This document shows positions 34,808 through 42,775 of a stretch of 64,000 nt of DNA, one piece after another. Below the pieces are notes generated by a model. That model did no database searches and was not told the DNA's origin. It saw only the letters and a program-made list of their open reading frames with translations. This DNA comes from [Actinomadura] parvosata subsp. kistnae. Its GTDB lineage: Bacteria; Actinomycetota; Actinomycetes; Streptosporangiales; Streptosporangiaceae. Made by a program: the position numbers and the translations under genes. Positions within the stretch are counted from its first letter, which is position 1. Each line of letters starts with the position of its first letter. The stretch lies in NCBI RefSeq assembly GCF_900323885.1, contig NZ_OOHJ01000022.1, positions 1,364,001 through 1,428,000 on the forward strand. The letters run 5' to 3'.

Positions 34808-35554
34808 ATGACTCTGTTCTCAGTGGAAGGCAAGACCGTCGTCGTCACGGGCGGGTCGCGCGGCATCGGGCGCATGATCGCCGCCGGGTTCATGGAGGCG
34901 GGCGCGAGCGTCTACATCTCCGCCCGCAAGACGGCCGAGGTCGAGAAGACGGCCGCCGAGCTGGGCTGCGTCGCCGTGCCCGCCGACCTGTCCACCCCCG
35001 AGGGGGTGGAGCGGCTCGTGTCGGCGGTGGACGGGCCCCTGCACGTGCTGGTGAACAACGCCGGCGCGACCTGGGGCGCCCCCTTGGAGGAGTATCCGGA
35101 GCACGCCTTCGACAAGCTCTGGAACATCAACGTCAAGGGCGTCTTCTCCCTGACGCAGAGGTTCCTGCCGCGGCTCAGGCAGGCGGCCAGCGCCGACGAC
35201 CCGGCCCGGGTGATCAACGTGGGGTCGATCGACGGCATCAAGGTGCCGGCCCTGGAGAGCTACGCGTACTCCTCGACGAAGTCCGCCGTGCACATGCTGA
35301 CCAGGCACCTGGCCCGGCGCCTGGCCAAGGAGCACATCACGGTCAACGCCATCGCCCCCGGGCCCTTCGACTCGAAGATGATGGCGTTCGCGCTCGACGA
35401 CCCCGCCACCCGCGAGGTCATCGCCTCCAACGTGCCCCTGGGCCGCATCGGCCGGCCGGAGGACATGGCGGGCGCCGCGATCTACCTGTCGTCGCGGGCG
35501 GGGGCGTACCTGACGGGCACGGTCATCCCCGTGGACGGCGGGATCTCCTGCTGA
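34808..35554 (+). CDS. Short-chain dehydrogenase/reductase (RhlG/FabG-like)
   Basis: A 248-residue NADPH-dependent reductase: TGGSRGIGR cofactor loop, VLVNNAGATWG, INVGSIDG, catalytic YSSTK (in YAYSSTKSAVHMLTRHLA) and the usual PG.F segment after NAIAPGPFDSKMM. It is complete and ends VDGGISC. Enzymes of this subtype reduce 3-oxoacyl thioesters. I prefer ATG 34808, where the fold begins; ATG 34790 is possible. It is not under a KstR2 box, but a perfect palindrome lies just upstream. Confidence 0.85.
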   Translation: MTLFSVEGKTVVVTGGSRGIGRMIAAGFMEAGASVYISARKTAEVEKTAAELGCVAVPADLSTPEGVERLVSAVDGPLHVLVNNAGATWGAPLEEYPEHAFDKLWNINVKGVFSLTQRFLPRLRQAASADDPARVINVGSIDGIKVPALESYAYSSTKSAVHMLTRHLARRLAKEHITVNAIAPGPFDSKMMAFALDDPATREVIASNVPLGRIGRPEDMAGAAIYLSSRAGAYLTGTVIPVDGGISC

Positions 35555-35563
35555 CGCCCCTGG

Positions 35564-36376
35564 TCAGAGCAGCTCGCGCAGCGCCGTCGCGAAGCGGGCC
35601 GGCGCCTGCGGGTCGTAGGTCAGGAAGAGGTACGGCTCGGTCAGCTCCAGCTCGATGACCGCGGGCGCGCCGCCGGGCAGCCGGACCAGGTCGATCCTGG
35701 CGTAGAGAAGGTCATGGGGTATGGCGGTGAGCACCTTCTCGGCTAGTTCGACCTGGTCCGGGGCTGGGGTGCGGAGCTGGGCCCGCGGGTTGTCGGCCGC
35801 CGTCGCCCCGGCGGCCAGCATGGCACTGCGGCGGACGGCGTGGCTGAAGCGGCCGTTGAAGTACAGCAGCGACGTCTCGCCCTCCGCCTCCACCATGTCG
35901 AGGTACGGCTGCACCATCGGCGTGCGCCCCGCGGCCTCCAGCTCCTTCGCCAGGCGGGCGGCCTCGGCGCGGTCGGTGGTGCGGGTGGTGTCGCGGGCGC
36001 CGCCGGAGACGGACGGCTTGACGACGTACTCGGGCCAGTCGGGCAGGCCCTGCGACGACCAGTGGGTGGGCACGGTCGGCACGCCCAGGTCGCGCAGGTA
36101 GGTCTTGTCGGTGTTGGACTCGAGGACCGCGTACGGGTTCAGCAGTTTCGTGACGGACGCCACGCGGCGCGCCCAGGCGAGGAACTCCTCGCGCCTGAGG
36201 ATGTAGTCCCAGACGGAGCGGACCACCACGGCGTCGTACGCGCTCCAGTCGGCCGACGGGTCGTCCCAGCGCTCGACCCGCCCTTCGATGCCCGCCTCCC
36301 GCCAGGCAGCCGGCACCAGGTCGCGTTCGTCGTCCAGCTCGAAATCCGCATATGTCACATAGGCGCAGATAGTCAC
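35564..36376 (-). CDS. ATP-grasp domain protein
   Basis: A 270-residue ATP-grasp ligase. ATP-grasp features are YVVKPSVSGGARDT (ATP lid and glycine loop), PMVQPYLDMVEAEGETSLLYFNGRF and PAVIELELTEPYLF with acidic metal ligands. An N-terminal segment SAYDAVVVRSVWDYI is the pre-grasp fold. The substrate is unknown; related proteins join amino acids or peptides. The GTG start follows TAGGAT by six bases without a ribosome site, so the gene is probably leaderless. It converges with the SDR gene. Confidence 0.86.
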   Translation of the reverse strand: MTICAYVTYADFELDDERDLVPAAWREAGIEGRVERWDDPSADWSAYDAVVVRSVWDYILRREEFLAWARRVASVTKLLNPYAVLESNTDKTYLRDLGVPTVPTHWSSQGLPDWPEYVVKPSVSGGARDTTRTTDRAEAARLAKELEAAGRTPMVQPYLDMVEAEGETSLLYFNGRFSHAVRRSAMLAAGATAADNPRAQLRTPAPDQVELAEKVLTAIPHDLLYARIDLVRLPGGAPAVIELELTEPYLFLTYDPQAPARFATALRELL

Positions 36377-36469
36377 CCAGCGATCCTAATGTGGCGCGAG
36401 CCGGGCCATTTCGGACCCGGCCCGCACCCGTTACGGACGCGGGCAGCCGGCCCCCATCAGCCGGCCGCG

Positions 36470-36529
36470 CTCAGCGGCCCAGATCTCAGCGGCCCAGATC
36501 TCAGCGGGCCGGATCTCAGCGGGCCGGAT
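36470..36529 (+). repeat. 15-bp tandem repeat (4 copies) at a stop codon
   Basis: CTCAGCGGCCCAGAT occurs twice (36470-36499) and CTCAGCGGGCCGGAT twice (36500-36529). The block ends at the stop codon of the leftward secreted protein gene and is therefore in its 3' end. Confidence 0.9.
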
Positions 36530-36787
36530 CTAGTCGTGGACGTCGTCGACGACCGAGTCGCTGCCGTTGGTGGCCGTCACGGTGTTGCCGTTGACGTTGT
36601 TGACCCCGGTCGCGCCGGCGCCGTTGACGTTGGCGTTGACGACGTTGCCGAAGTTGTTGCCCGACTGCGAGGAGTCGCGGTTGGAGCTGGAGTTGCCGGC
36701 GTTGGTGTCGGCGTACGCGGGGGCCGACAGCAGGGCCACCCCCGCCGCGGCGGCGGCGACGATGCCGGTCATGCTGAGCTTCTTCAT
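36530..36787 (-). CDS. Small secreted Asn-rich protein A
   Basis: An 85-residue precursor with a clear Sec signal peptide (KK start, hydrophobic core, cleavage after SAPAYA) and a mature part of about 58 residues made almost only of Asn, Ser, Gly, Val and Asp. It shares the order DSSQSGN.FG.V, then NNVNG and TATNG with protein B next to it, so the two arose by duplication. No Cys or enzyme motif is present. It may be a surface or structural protein. GGACAT-like ribosome site precedes ATG; the function is unknown. Confidence 0.8.
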   Translation of the reverse strand: MKKLSMTGIVAAAAAGVALLSAPAYADTNAGNSSSNRDSSQSGNNFGNVVNANVNGAGATGVNNVNGNTVTATNGSDSVVDDVHD

Positions 36788-36828
36788 GTCGATGTCCTTT
36801 CCGAATGCTGTGCTCGGACGTCAGCCGG

Positions 36829-37116
36829 TCAGTCGAAGACGTACGTCACCGCGATGCCGCCGTTGGCGGCGGTCGTGGCGAAGCCGTTGACGTTGTTGAC
36901 GTTGGTCGAGTGACCCGCGCCGTGGTTGGTGGCGAGGACGTCACCGAAGGTGTTGCCCGACTGGGACGAGTCGGCGTTGGCACTCCGGTTGGCGGACCAG
37001 GTGTCACCGGTCAGGGGACCGGCCCAGTCGTCGTCAGCGTGAGCGGGAACCGCGAGTAGTGCGCCACCGGCCACCGCCGCCAGCACGGCCGAGACGGCGC
37101 ACACCTTTCTGATCAC
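36829..37116 (-). CDS. Small secreted Asn-rich protein B
   Basis: A 95-residue precursor, paralogous to protein A. The GTG 37116 start has GGAGCAGAA directly ahead; longer in-frame starts lack a site. Signal peptide: IRKVCAVSAVLAAVAGGALLA with cleavage after AVPAHA. The mature part has DSSQSGNTFGDVL, NNVNGFAT and TAANGG like its neighbour, and a VTYVFD end. Duplicate genes are 41 bases apart and read the same way, so they may form one transcript. Role unknown. Confidence 0.8.
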   Translation of the reverse strand: MIRKVCAVSAVLAAVAGGALLAVPAHADDDWAGPLTGDTWSANRSANADSSQSGNTFGDVLATNHGAGHSTNVNNVNGFATTAANGGIAVTYVFD

Positions 37117-37193
37117 TTCTGCTCCTTCGCCTGTGGGGAGGCCCTCCGGAGCGGCGCGCGCCGGGCCCAGCGCACCACCCCTCCCTTGGACCT

Positions 37194-37216
37194 TCCTTGA
37201 CCCCAAGGGGATCAAG
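37194..37216. promoter_or_regulatory. Inverted repeat upstream of the secreted protein genes
   Basis: CCTTGA...TCAAGG arms with an inner CCCC/GGGG (CCTTGACCCCAAGGGGATCAAGG in all) lie about 80 bases upstream of protein B. It could be an operator or a hairpin in the leader. Confidence 0.45.
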
Positions 37217-37329
37217 GACAGTGCGAGCATATAACTTGACGTGATCGATTGGTAGCGGAGAGTGTCGGAATATTGTTCGGATGTGACGCTGACACGGGAT
37301 GTCAGTGACCGGGCCCTACCGTCGGCCGC

Positions 37330-37983
37330 ATGATCTACGAGCTACGGCGTTACACGCTGCTGCCCGGGCGGCGCGACACCCTGATCTCCTTGTTCGAGCG
37401 GGAGTTCATCGAGGCGCAGGAGGCCACGGGCATGCGCGTCCCGGGCAGCTTTCGCGAGGTCGAGGAGCGGGACAAGTTCACCTGGCTGCGCGCCTTCCCC
37501 GACATGACCTCCAGGAAGGCGTCACTGGAGGCCTTCTACGGCGGGCCCGTGTGGCAGGCGCACCGCGACGCGGCCAACGCCACGATGGCCGACTCCGACG
37601 ACGTTCTCCTGCTGCGTCCGGCCGGCCCGGAGCCCGCTCCGCGGGACCGTCCGCCGATCGGCGCACCCCTTCCATCGTCACTCTACGTAGTCACCGTCCA
37701 TCACGTGGACGGAGACGACTTCGCCGAGCTCTTCCGCCGGGAAGCCCTGCCCGTGCTGGAGGGGGCCGGGGTGGCGCCGGTTCTCCTCCTGGAGACCGAG
37801 CCCGCGGAGAACACCTTCCCGCGACTGCCGGTGAGGAGTGATGCGCGGGTGTTCGTCTGGCTCGCCCGGTTCGAGACGCCGGAGGAGGAGCGGGAGGTTG
37901 ACCTGCCCATGCTGGAGCCGCGTTTCACGGCGCCACCCGAGCGGCTGCGGCTGCGCCCGACCGCCCGCTCGGCCATGCGCTGA
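37330..37983 (+). CDS. NIPSNAP-family protein
   Basis: A 217-residue protein with the dimeric alpha-beta barrel fold of NIPSNAP: MIYELRRYTLLPGR, then a long FTWLRAFPDM segment, and a second half (SSLYVVTVHHVDG...LFRREALPVLEGAGV) that looks like a repeat of the first. Function in bacteria is unclear. The transcript is probably leaderless: TACCGT lies seven bases before ATG 37330. It is separate from the adjacent secreted protein genes, which are divergent. Confidence 0.82.
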   Translation: MIYELRRYTLLPGRRDTLISLFEREFIEAQEATGMRVPGSFREVEERDKFTWLRAFPDMTSRKASLEAFYGGPVWQAHRDAANATMADSDDVLLLRPAGPEPAPRDRPPIGAPLPSSLYVVTVHHVDGDDFAELFRREALPVLEGAGVAPVLLLETEPAENTFPRLPVRSDARVFVWLARFETPEEEREVDLPMLEPRFTAPPERLRLRPTARSAMR

Positions 37984-38036
37984 CCTGGGCGCCAGGCCGG
38001 GCCCCCTCCGCCGCTGTGCACGCGGGCCTCGGCAGC

Positions 38037-38753
38037 TCAGACGAGGTGCCGCCAGGCCGGGATCTCGCCGCCGCCGTCCACGCGGACCTCGGCGCCGGTC
38101 ACGTAGCCGGGCGCGGCCAGCCACAGGCACGCCTGCGCCACGTCGGCGGGCGTGGCCATGCGGCCGGCGGGGATGGCCCGGCCGTCCAGGTCGGAGCGGC
38201 CGCCGTAGTGGCCGGCGGCGTCCTCGGTGGCGGCCAGGCCCACGACGACCGTGTTGACCCGCACCCGGGGCGCCCACTCCGCCGCCAGGCAGCGGGCCAG
38301 GTGGTGCAGCCCGGCCTTGGCGGCGCCGTACGCGGAGGTGCCCGGCGAGGGCCGGGCGCCGCTGGCGCTGCCGATCATCACGACGGCCCCGCCGGAGTCG
38401 GCGAGCAGCGGGTACGCGCGCTGCGCCACCAACAGCGGGGCCGTGAGGTTGAGCTCGATGACGCGGGCGTGCAGGCGCGGCGAGGTGCCGTCCACCGGGG
38501 CCGGCGGCGAGCCGCCCGCGTTGTTGACCACCACGTCGAGCCGCCCGAACCCGCCGATCAGCCGGTCCACCTGCTCGGGGTCGCGCACGTCGGCCTGCAC
38601 GAACCGGTGCGCGGCCCGCTCGGGCCGGCCGCGCGCGCAGACGGTGACCTCGGCGCCGGCCGCCTCGAAGGCGGCCGCGATGCCCGCGCCGATGCCTCTC
38701 GTGCCCCCCGTCACCAGGACGGACCTGCCCGTGTAGTCGTAAGTCACGGTCAC
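38037..38753 (-). CDS. Short-chain dehydrogenase/reductase of the ipd region
   Basis: A 238-residue SDR: TGGTRGIGAG cofactor loop, VVVNNAGG, IGSASGARPS and YGAAKAGLHHLA, with a VDGGGEIPAW end. It resembles Rv3549c, the reductase next to echA20 in the mycobacterial KstR2 regulon. GTG 38753 follows TACGGT by seven bases, so the gene is probably leaderless. It is divergent from echA20 and the shared promoter region has box 5. The exact step in HIP breakdown is not known. Confidence 0.84.
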   Translation of the reverse strand: MTVTYDYTGRSVLVTGGTRGIGAGIAAAFEAAGAEVTVCARGRPERAAHRFVQADVRDPEQVDRLIGGFGRLDVVVNNAGGSPPAPVDGTSPRLHARVIELNLTAPLLVAQRAYPLLADSGGAVVMIGSASGARPSPGTSAYGAAKAGLHHLARCLAAEWAPRVRVNTVVVGLAATEDAAGHYGGRSDLDGRAIPAGRMATPADVAQACLWLAAPGYVTGAEVRVDGGGEIPAWRHLV

Positions 38754-38765
38754 GGGTGCTACCGT

Positions 38766-38783
38766 ACCAAGCAAGCGTTAGGG
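38766..38783 (+). promoter_or_regulatory. KstR2-type operator (box 5)
   Basis: ACCAAGCAAGCGTTAGGG keeps the left half and two spacer bases but has changes in the right half. It lies between the divergent SDR and echA20 genes and ends at the ribosome site of echA20. Confidence 0.62.
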
Positions 38784-38790
38784 AGGTACA

Positions 38791-39519
38791 TTGGGGATCT
38801 CGCTGCGGGAAGGCCCGATCGCCGAAGTGATCGTGGACGTGCCACCGGTGAACGCCCTGCCGGTGCGCGGCTGGGAGGAGCTGGCCCGGGCCGTGCGCAC
38901 GGCCGGGGACGACCCCGCGACCAGGGTGGTCGTGCTGCGGGCCGAAGGGCGCGGCTTCAACGCCGGGGTGGACATCAAGGAGATGCGGGACAGCGAGGGC
39001 TTCACCGCCCTCGTCGGCGCCAACCGGGCGTGCTACGCGGCCTTCGCCGCCGTGTACGCGTGCACCGTCCCCGTGATCGCCGCCGTGCACGGCTTCTGCC
39101 TGGGCGGCGGCGTCGGCCTGGCGGGCAACGCCGACATCGTGGTGGCCGCCGAGGAGGCGTACTTCGGGCTGCCCGAGGTGGACCGGGGCGCCCTGGGCGC
39201 GGCCACGCACCTGGCCCGGCTGGTGCCGCAGCACCTCCTGCGGGCCATGGTCTACACGTGCAGGAACGTCACCGCCGCCGAGCTGCACGCGTTCGGCTCG
39301 GTGCTGGAGGTGGTGCCGCGCGACAAGCTGCGCGAGACGGCCGTCCAGGTGGCCGAGCAGATCGCGGCCAAGGACCCGTACGTGATCCGCCGCGCCAAGG
39401 AGTCGCTCAACGGCATCGACCCGATCGACGTCAACCGCAGCTACCGCTTCGAGCAGGGCTTCACCTTCGAGCTGAACCTCATGGGCATCGGCGACCGGCA
39501 CCGGGAGCGCTTCACATGA
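38791..39519 (+). CDS. echA20: EchA20: enoyl-CoA hydratase/isomerase-family ring D hydrolase
   Basis: A 242-residue crotonase-fold protein. It is close to mycobacterial EchA20, which opens ring D of the steroid remnant HIC-CoA. Shared segments: VDVPPVNALPV, VVLRAEGRGFNAGVDIKEM (oxyanion hole), GFCLGGGVGLAGNADIVVA, FGLPEVDRGALGAATHLARLVPQHL and the C-terminal EQGFTFELNL. The TTG start follows GGGAGG by four bases. ipdA begins in its stop codon. It is the first gene of the echA20-ipdA-ipdB-ipdC operon. Confidence 0.93.
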   Translation: MGISLREGPIAEVIVDVPPVNALPVRGWEELARAVRTAGDDPATRVVVLRAEGRGFNAGVDIKEMRDSEGFTALVGANRACYAAFAAVYACTVPVIAAVHGFCLGGGVGLAGNADIVVAAEEAYFGLPEVDRGALGAATHLARLVPQHLLRAMVYTCRNVTAAELHAFGSVLEVVPRDKLRETAVQVAEQIAAKDPYVIRRAKESLNGIDPIDVNRSYRFEQGFTFELNLMGIGDRHRERFT

Positions 39520-39551
39520 GCCCCGGAATGAGCCCCGGAATGAGCCCCAGA
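39516..39551 (+). repeat. 12-bp tandem repeat carrying the ipdA start codon
   Basis: ATGAGCCCCGGA twice and ATGAGCCCCAGA once, in frame. Each copy has its own ATG. Confidence 0.9.
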
Positions 39552-40325
39552 GTGAGCAAAGTGATGACCGCCGAGCAGGTCGCCGCCTCCGTGGAGAGCG
39601 GGATGACGGTCGGGATCGGCGGCTGGGGCTCGCGCCGCAAGCCGATGGCCCTGGTCGAAGCGCTCGTCCGGGCTCCCGCCCGCGACCTGACGATCGTCTC
39701 GTACGGCGGGCCCGACGTCGGCCTGCTCTGCGCGGCCGGGAAGGTGCGCCGGGTCGTGGCGCCGTTCGTCACGCTCGACACCATCCCCCTGGAGCCCCAC
39801 TTCCGGCGGGCCAGGCAGGCGGGCGAGATCGCGTTCACCGAGTACGACGAGGGCATGTTCATGTTCGGGCTGCTGGCCGCCGCGCACCGGCTGCCGTTCC
39901 TGCCGACGCGGGCCGGGCTGGGCTCGGACGTGCTGCGGGTCAACCCGGAGCTGCGGACGGTGCGCTCGCCGTACGGGGACGGGGAGGAGCTGGTCGCGGT
40001 GCCCGCGCTGACCATGGACGTGGCGCTGGTGCACCTCAACCGGGCCGACGCCCGGGGCAACGCCCAGTACCTGGGGCCTGACCCGTACTTCGACGACCTC
40101 TACGCGAAGGCGGCCGGGCGGTGTTACGTCTCGTGCGAGCGGCTGGTGGACCCGGCCGACCTGCTCAAGGAGGGGCCCGTGCAGTCGTTGCTGATCAGCC
40201 GGTCGATGGTGGCCGGCGTGGTGGAGGCGCCGGGCGGGGCGGGGTTCACCTCGTGCGAGCCCGACTACGGGCGCGACGAGGCGGCCCAGCGGCGCTACGT
40301 GGAGGACGCCCGTGAGCAGGGCTGA
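39516..40325 (+). CDS. ipdA: IpdA: alpha subunit of the ring C hydrolase IpdAB
   Basis: CoA-transferase-fold subunit of the hydrolase that opens the last steroid ring (COCHEA-CoA). The 269-residue protein has TVGIGGWGSRRKPMALVEAL, VAPFVTLDTIPLEPHFRRA and CYVSCERLVDP, matching IpdA. It lacks the catalytic Glu loop of true CoA-transferases, as expected. The N-terminus is odd: a 12-base unit ATGAGCCCCGGA is tandemly repeated three times (39516-39551), giving MSPG MSPG MSPR and three in-frame ATGs (39516, 39528, 39540). The true start could be any of them. It overlaps echA20 (ATGA) and ipdB by 14 bases. Confidence 0.92.
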   Translation: MSPGMSPGMSPRVSKVMTAEQVAASVESGMTVGIGGWGSRRKPMALVEALVRAPARDLTIVSYGGPDVGLLCAAGKVRRVVAPFVTLDTIPLEPHFRRARQAGEIAFTEYDEGMFMFGLLAAAHRLPFLPTRAGLGSDVLRVNPELRTVRSPYGDGEELVAVPALTMDVALVHLNRADARGNAQYLGPDPYFDDLYAKAAGRCYVSCERLVDPADLLKEGPVQSLLISRSMVAGVVEAPGGAGFTSCEPDYGRDEAAQRRYVEDAREQG

Positions 40326-41034
40326 CGTGTGCGTGGTGGCGTGCGCGGAGGCGTTCAGGGGCGACGGGGAGATCCTGGCGGCCGGGATCGGCGGGGCGAT
40401 CACGGTGCTGGCGGCGCGGCTGGCCCGGCTGACGTTCGAGCCCGATCTGATCACGCACGACGGCGTGTGCCTGCTCACCGGCGACGTGCCCGCGCTCGGG
40501 CAGGCGCCGGAGGTGGTGGAGGGGTGGCTGCCGTTCCGGGAGCACCTGTGGCTGGTGCTGAACGGGCGGCGGCACGTCATGCTGGGCGCGAGCCAGATCG
40601 ACCGGCACGGCAACACGAACATCTCCTGCATCGGCGACTGGGCGCGGCCGAAGGCGCAGCTCCTGGGGGTGCGCGGCGCGCCGGGGAACACCCGGTGCGA
40701 TCCGACGAGCTACTGGATCCCCCGGCACTCCCGGCGCACGTTCGTGCCGGAGGTGGACATGGTGAGCGGGCTCGGCACCGATCGGGGGGCGTTCGAGCTG
40801 CGGCGGGTGGTGACGGACCTGGCGGTGCTGGACTTCGCCTCGCCCGACGGGGGGATGCGGCTGGTGTCGGTGCATCCCGGGGTGAGCGTGGACGACGTGG
40901 TGGCGGCCACCGGCTTCGAGCTGCACGGCGTCTCCGGACAGGTCGCCCGGACACGGGAGCCGACCGGCGAGGAGCTGGCCGTCCTCGACCGCCTCGACCC
41001 CGGCCGCCTGCGCGAGCGCGAGGTGGCGGCATGA
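40312..41034 (+). CDS. ipdB: IpdB: beta subunit of the ring C hydrolase IpdAB
   Basis: A 240-residue partner of IpdA in the CoA-transferase-like hydrolase that cleaves COCHEA-CoA. Segments: VVACAEAFRGDGEILAAGIG, HVMLGASQIDRHGNTNISCIGDW, RTFVPEVDMVSGLG and the C-terminal VDDVVAATGFEL typical of the beta subunit. The GTG start lies within the last codons of ipdA and its stop overlaps the ATG of ipdC, so the three are translated as a unit. It acts in the cytosol on CoA thioesters. Confidence 0.93.
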   Translation: MSRADVCVVACAEAFRGDGEILAAGIGGAITVLAARLARLTFEPDLITHDGVCLLTGDVPALGQAPEVVEGWLPFREHLWLVLNGRRHVMLGASQIDRHGNTNISCIGDWARPKAQLLGVRGAPGNTRCDPTSYWIPRHSRRTFVPEVDMVSGLGTDRGAFELRRVVTDLAVLDFASPDGGMRLVSVHPGVSVDDVVAATGFELHGVSGQVARTREPTGEELAVLDRLDPGRLREREVAA

Positions 41035-42065
41035 GGACCGCGCTGACCGCGCTCGTCGGCTGCCGCCACCCGATCGTCCAGACCGGCATGGGGTACGTCG
41101 CCGGCGCCCGGCTCGCGGCGGCCACCTCCCGCGCCGGCGGGCTCGGCGTGATCGGCGCGGCCACCATGTCCGTGGCCGAGATGCGGGCCGCCATCCGACG
41201 GGTGAAGGAGCGCACCGACGCCCCGTTCGGCGTGAACCTGCGCGCCGACGCCGACGACGCGGCCGAGCGGGTGGAGGTGCTGGTCGCCGAGGGCGTGCGG
41301 GTGGCCTCGTTCGCGATGGCGCCCCGCAGGGAGCTGATCGCCCGGCTCAAGGACGCGGGCGTCGTCGTGATGCCGTCGGTCGGGGCGCGGCGGCACGCGG
41401 AGAAGGTGGCCGGGTGGGGCGCGGACGCGGTGATCGTGCAGGGCGGCGAGGGCGGCGGGCACACCGGGCCCGTGGCCACCACGCTGCTGCTGCCGCAGGT
41501 CGTGGACGCCGTGGACATCCCCGTGGTCGCGGCGGGCGGGTTCTTCGACGGGCGGGGGCTGGTGGCGGCGCTGGCGTACGGGGCCTGCGGGATCGCCATG
41601 GGCACCCGCTTCCTGCTGACCAGCGACTCCCCCGTGCCCGACGAGGTGAAGAAGTTCTACCTGGCGGCGCGCGAGACGGTGGTGACCAGGAACGTGGACG
41701 GGGTGCCGCACCGGGTGCTGAGCACGCCGTTCGTGGCCTCGCTCGAACGCGCCCGCCTGGTCAGGGCCGTGGTGAACGGGGCGCGGTTCAAGCGGCTGTC
41801 GGGCCTGTCGTGGCGCTCGATGCTGCGCGAGGGCCGGCGGATGCGGCAGGCGCGCGGGCTGACCTGGGCGCAGGTGCTCCAGGCGGCGAACACGCCGGTG
41901 CTGCTGCGGGCGGCCATGGTGGAGGGGCGGGTGGACCTGGGCGTGATGGCCTCGGGTCAGGTGGTGGGCGTGCTCGACGACCTGCCGTCCTGCCAGGAGC
42001 TGATCGAACGGATCATGTCGGAGGCCGGAGCGGCGCTGACCCGGCTCAGCGTCACCGGCCCCTGA
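41031..42065 (+). CDS. ipdC: IpdC: flavin-dependent enzyme of steroid ring C/D degradation
   Basis: A 344-residue nitronate monooxygenase-like TIM-barrel flavoprotein. Signatures: CRHPIVQTGMGYVAG near the N-terminus, DAVIVQGGEGGGHTGPVAT (FMN phosphate loop) and VVAAGGFFDGRGLVAALAYGA. In mycobacteria IpdC is needed to convert the ring C intermediate before IpdAB acts. It is the last gene of the echA20 operon and overlaps ipdB by ATGA. Length and motifs agree with IpdC. Confidence 0.92.
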   Translation: MRTALTALVGCRHPIVQTGMGYVAGARLAAATSRAGGLGVIGAATMSVAEMRAAIRRVKERTDAPFGVNLRADADDAAERVEVLVAEGVRVASFAMAPRRELIARLKDAGVVVMPSVGARRHAEKVAGWGADAVIVQGGEGGGHTGPVATTLLLPQVVDAVDIPVVAAGGFFDGRGLVAALAYGACGIAMGTRFLLTSDSPVPDEVKKFYLAARETVVTRNVDGVPHRVLSTPFVASLERARLVRAVVNGARFKRLSGLSWRSMLREGRRMRQARGLTWAQVLQAANTPVLLRAAMVEGRVDLGVMASGQVVGVLDDLPSCQELIERIMSEAGAALTRLSVTGP

Positions 42066-42080
42066 CTCGCCTGGGCGGCG

Positions 42081-42120
42081 TCACAGGACCGCGATGCCGC
42101 TCACAGGACCGTGATGCCGC
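42081..42120 (+). repeat. 20-bp tandem duplication at the end of the pentapeptide gene
   Basis: TCACAGGACCGCGATGCCGC (42081-42100) and TCACAGGACCGTGATGCCGC (42101-42120) differ at one base. The second copy holds the stop codon of the leftward gene; the first lies just beyond it. Confidence 0.9.
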
Positions 42121-42772
42121 GGGCGGCGAGGATGGCGTTGGCCTGTGCCTGGTTGATGACCGCGCCCGCGAACGCGCGCAGCTTGGCGTCGTCGGGCTCC
42201 CCCAGGTCGGCCCCGCGCAGGTCGGCCTTGGTGAACTTCGTGCCGAGCAGCCGGGTGCCGCGCAGCCGGCAGTCGCTCAGCGTGGCCTCGGTGAAGTCGC
42301 AGCCCGACAGGTCGGCGTCGTCGAAGCGCACGCCCTCGATGTGCTCCTTGCGCAGCGTGCAGCCGCCGAGGTTGGCCAGCGTCAGGTTGGAGCGGCTCAG
42401 CTTGAAGCCGGTGCCGCGCGACCCGGTGAGCGCCGCCCCGATCATGCGGCAGCCGGTGAACGAGACGTCGGTCAGCAGCGCGCCCGCGAACTGCGCCGAG
42501 GACAGGTCGACGTCGGTGAAGGCGGCGTCGATGAGGTCGGCGTCGTTGAACCTGGTGCGCATCCCGCCGCCGCCGGCGAACACGGCGCCGTCGAGGTCGG
42601 CCTTGCGGAAGTCGGTCTGGTCGAGCACGCAGCCTTCGAAGCGGGCCCCCGCCAGCGAGGCGCCCCACAGGTCGGTCTCGGTCAGGTCGCACTCGCGGAA
42701 CACGTGCGTCTCCCCCGGCGGCAGCCGGTCGCCGAGCGCCTTGCGGGACAGGTCCTCGCCCTCGAAGTTCAC
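42101..42772 (-). CDS. Pentapeptide-repeat protein
   Basis: A 223-residue protein of the pentapeptide fold, a right-handed quadrilateral beta helix. The units A(D/N)LxG/F are plain throughout: CDLTETDLWGASLAGARF, ADLDGAVF, ADLIDAAF, ADLSGCDF, ADLRGADLG. No catalytic motif. Some relatives protect DNA gyrase, others have unknown binding roles; it is not possible to choose. GTG 42772 follows a weak site in the end of the hexosaminidase gene region. It converges with ipdC. Confidence 0.88.
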   Translation of the reverse strand: MNFEGEDLSRKALGDRLPPGETHVFRECDLTETDLWGASLAGARFEGCVLDQTDFRKADLDGAVFAGGGGMRTRFNDADLIDAAFTDVDLSSAQFAGALLTDVSFTGCRMIGAALTGSRGTGFKLSRSNLTLANLGGCTLRKEHIEGVRFDDADLSGCDFTEATLSDCRLRGTRLLGTKFTKADLRGADLGEPDDAKLRAFAGAVINQAQANAILAARGITVL

Positions 42773-42775
42773 GCG

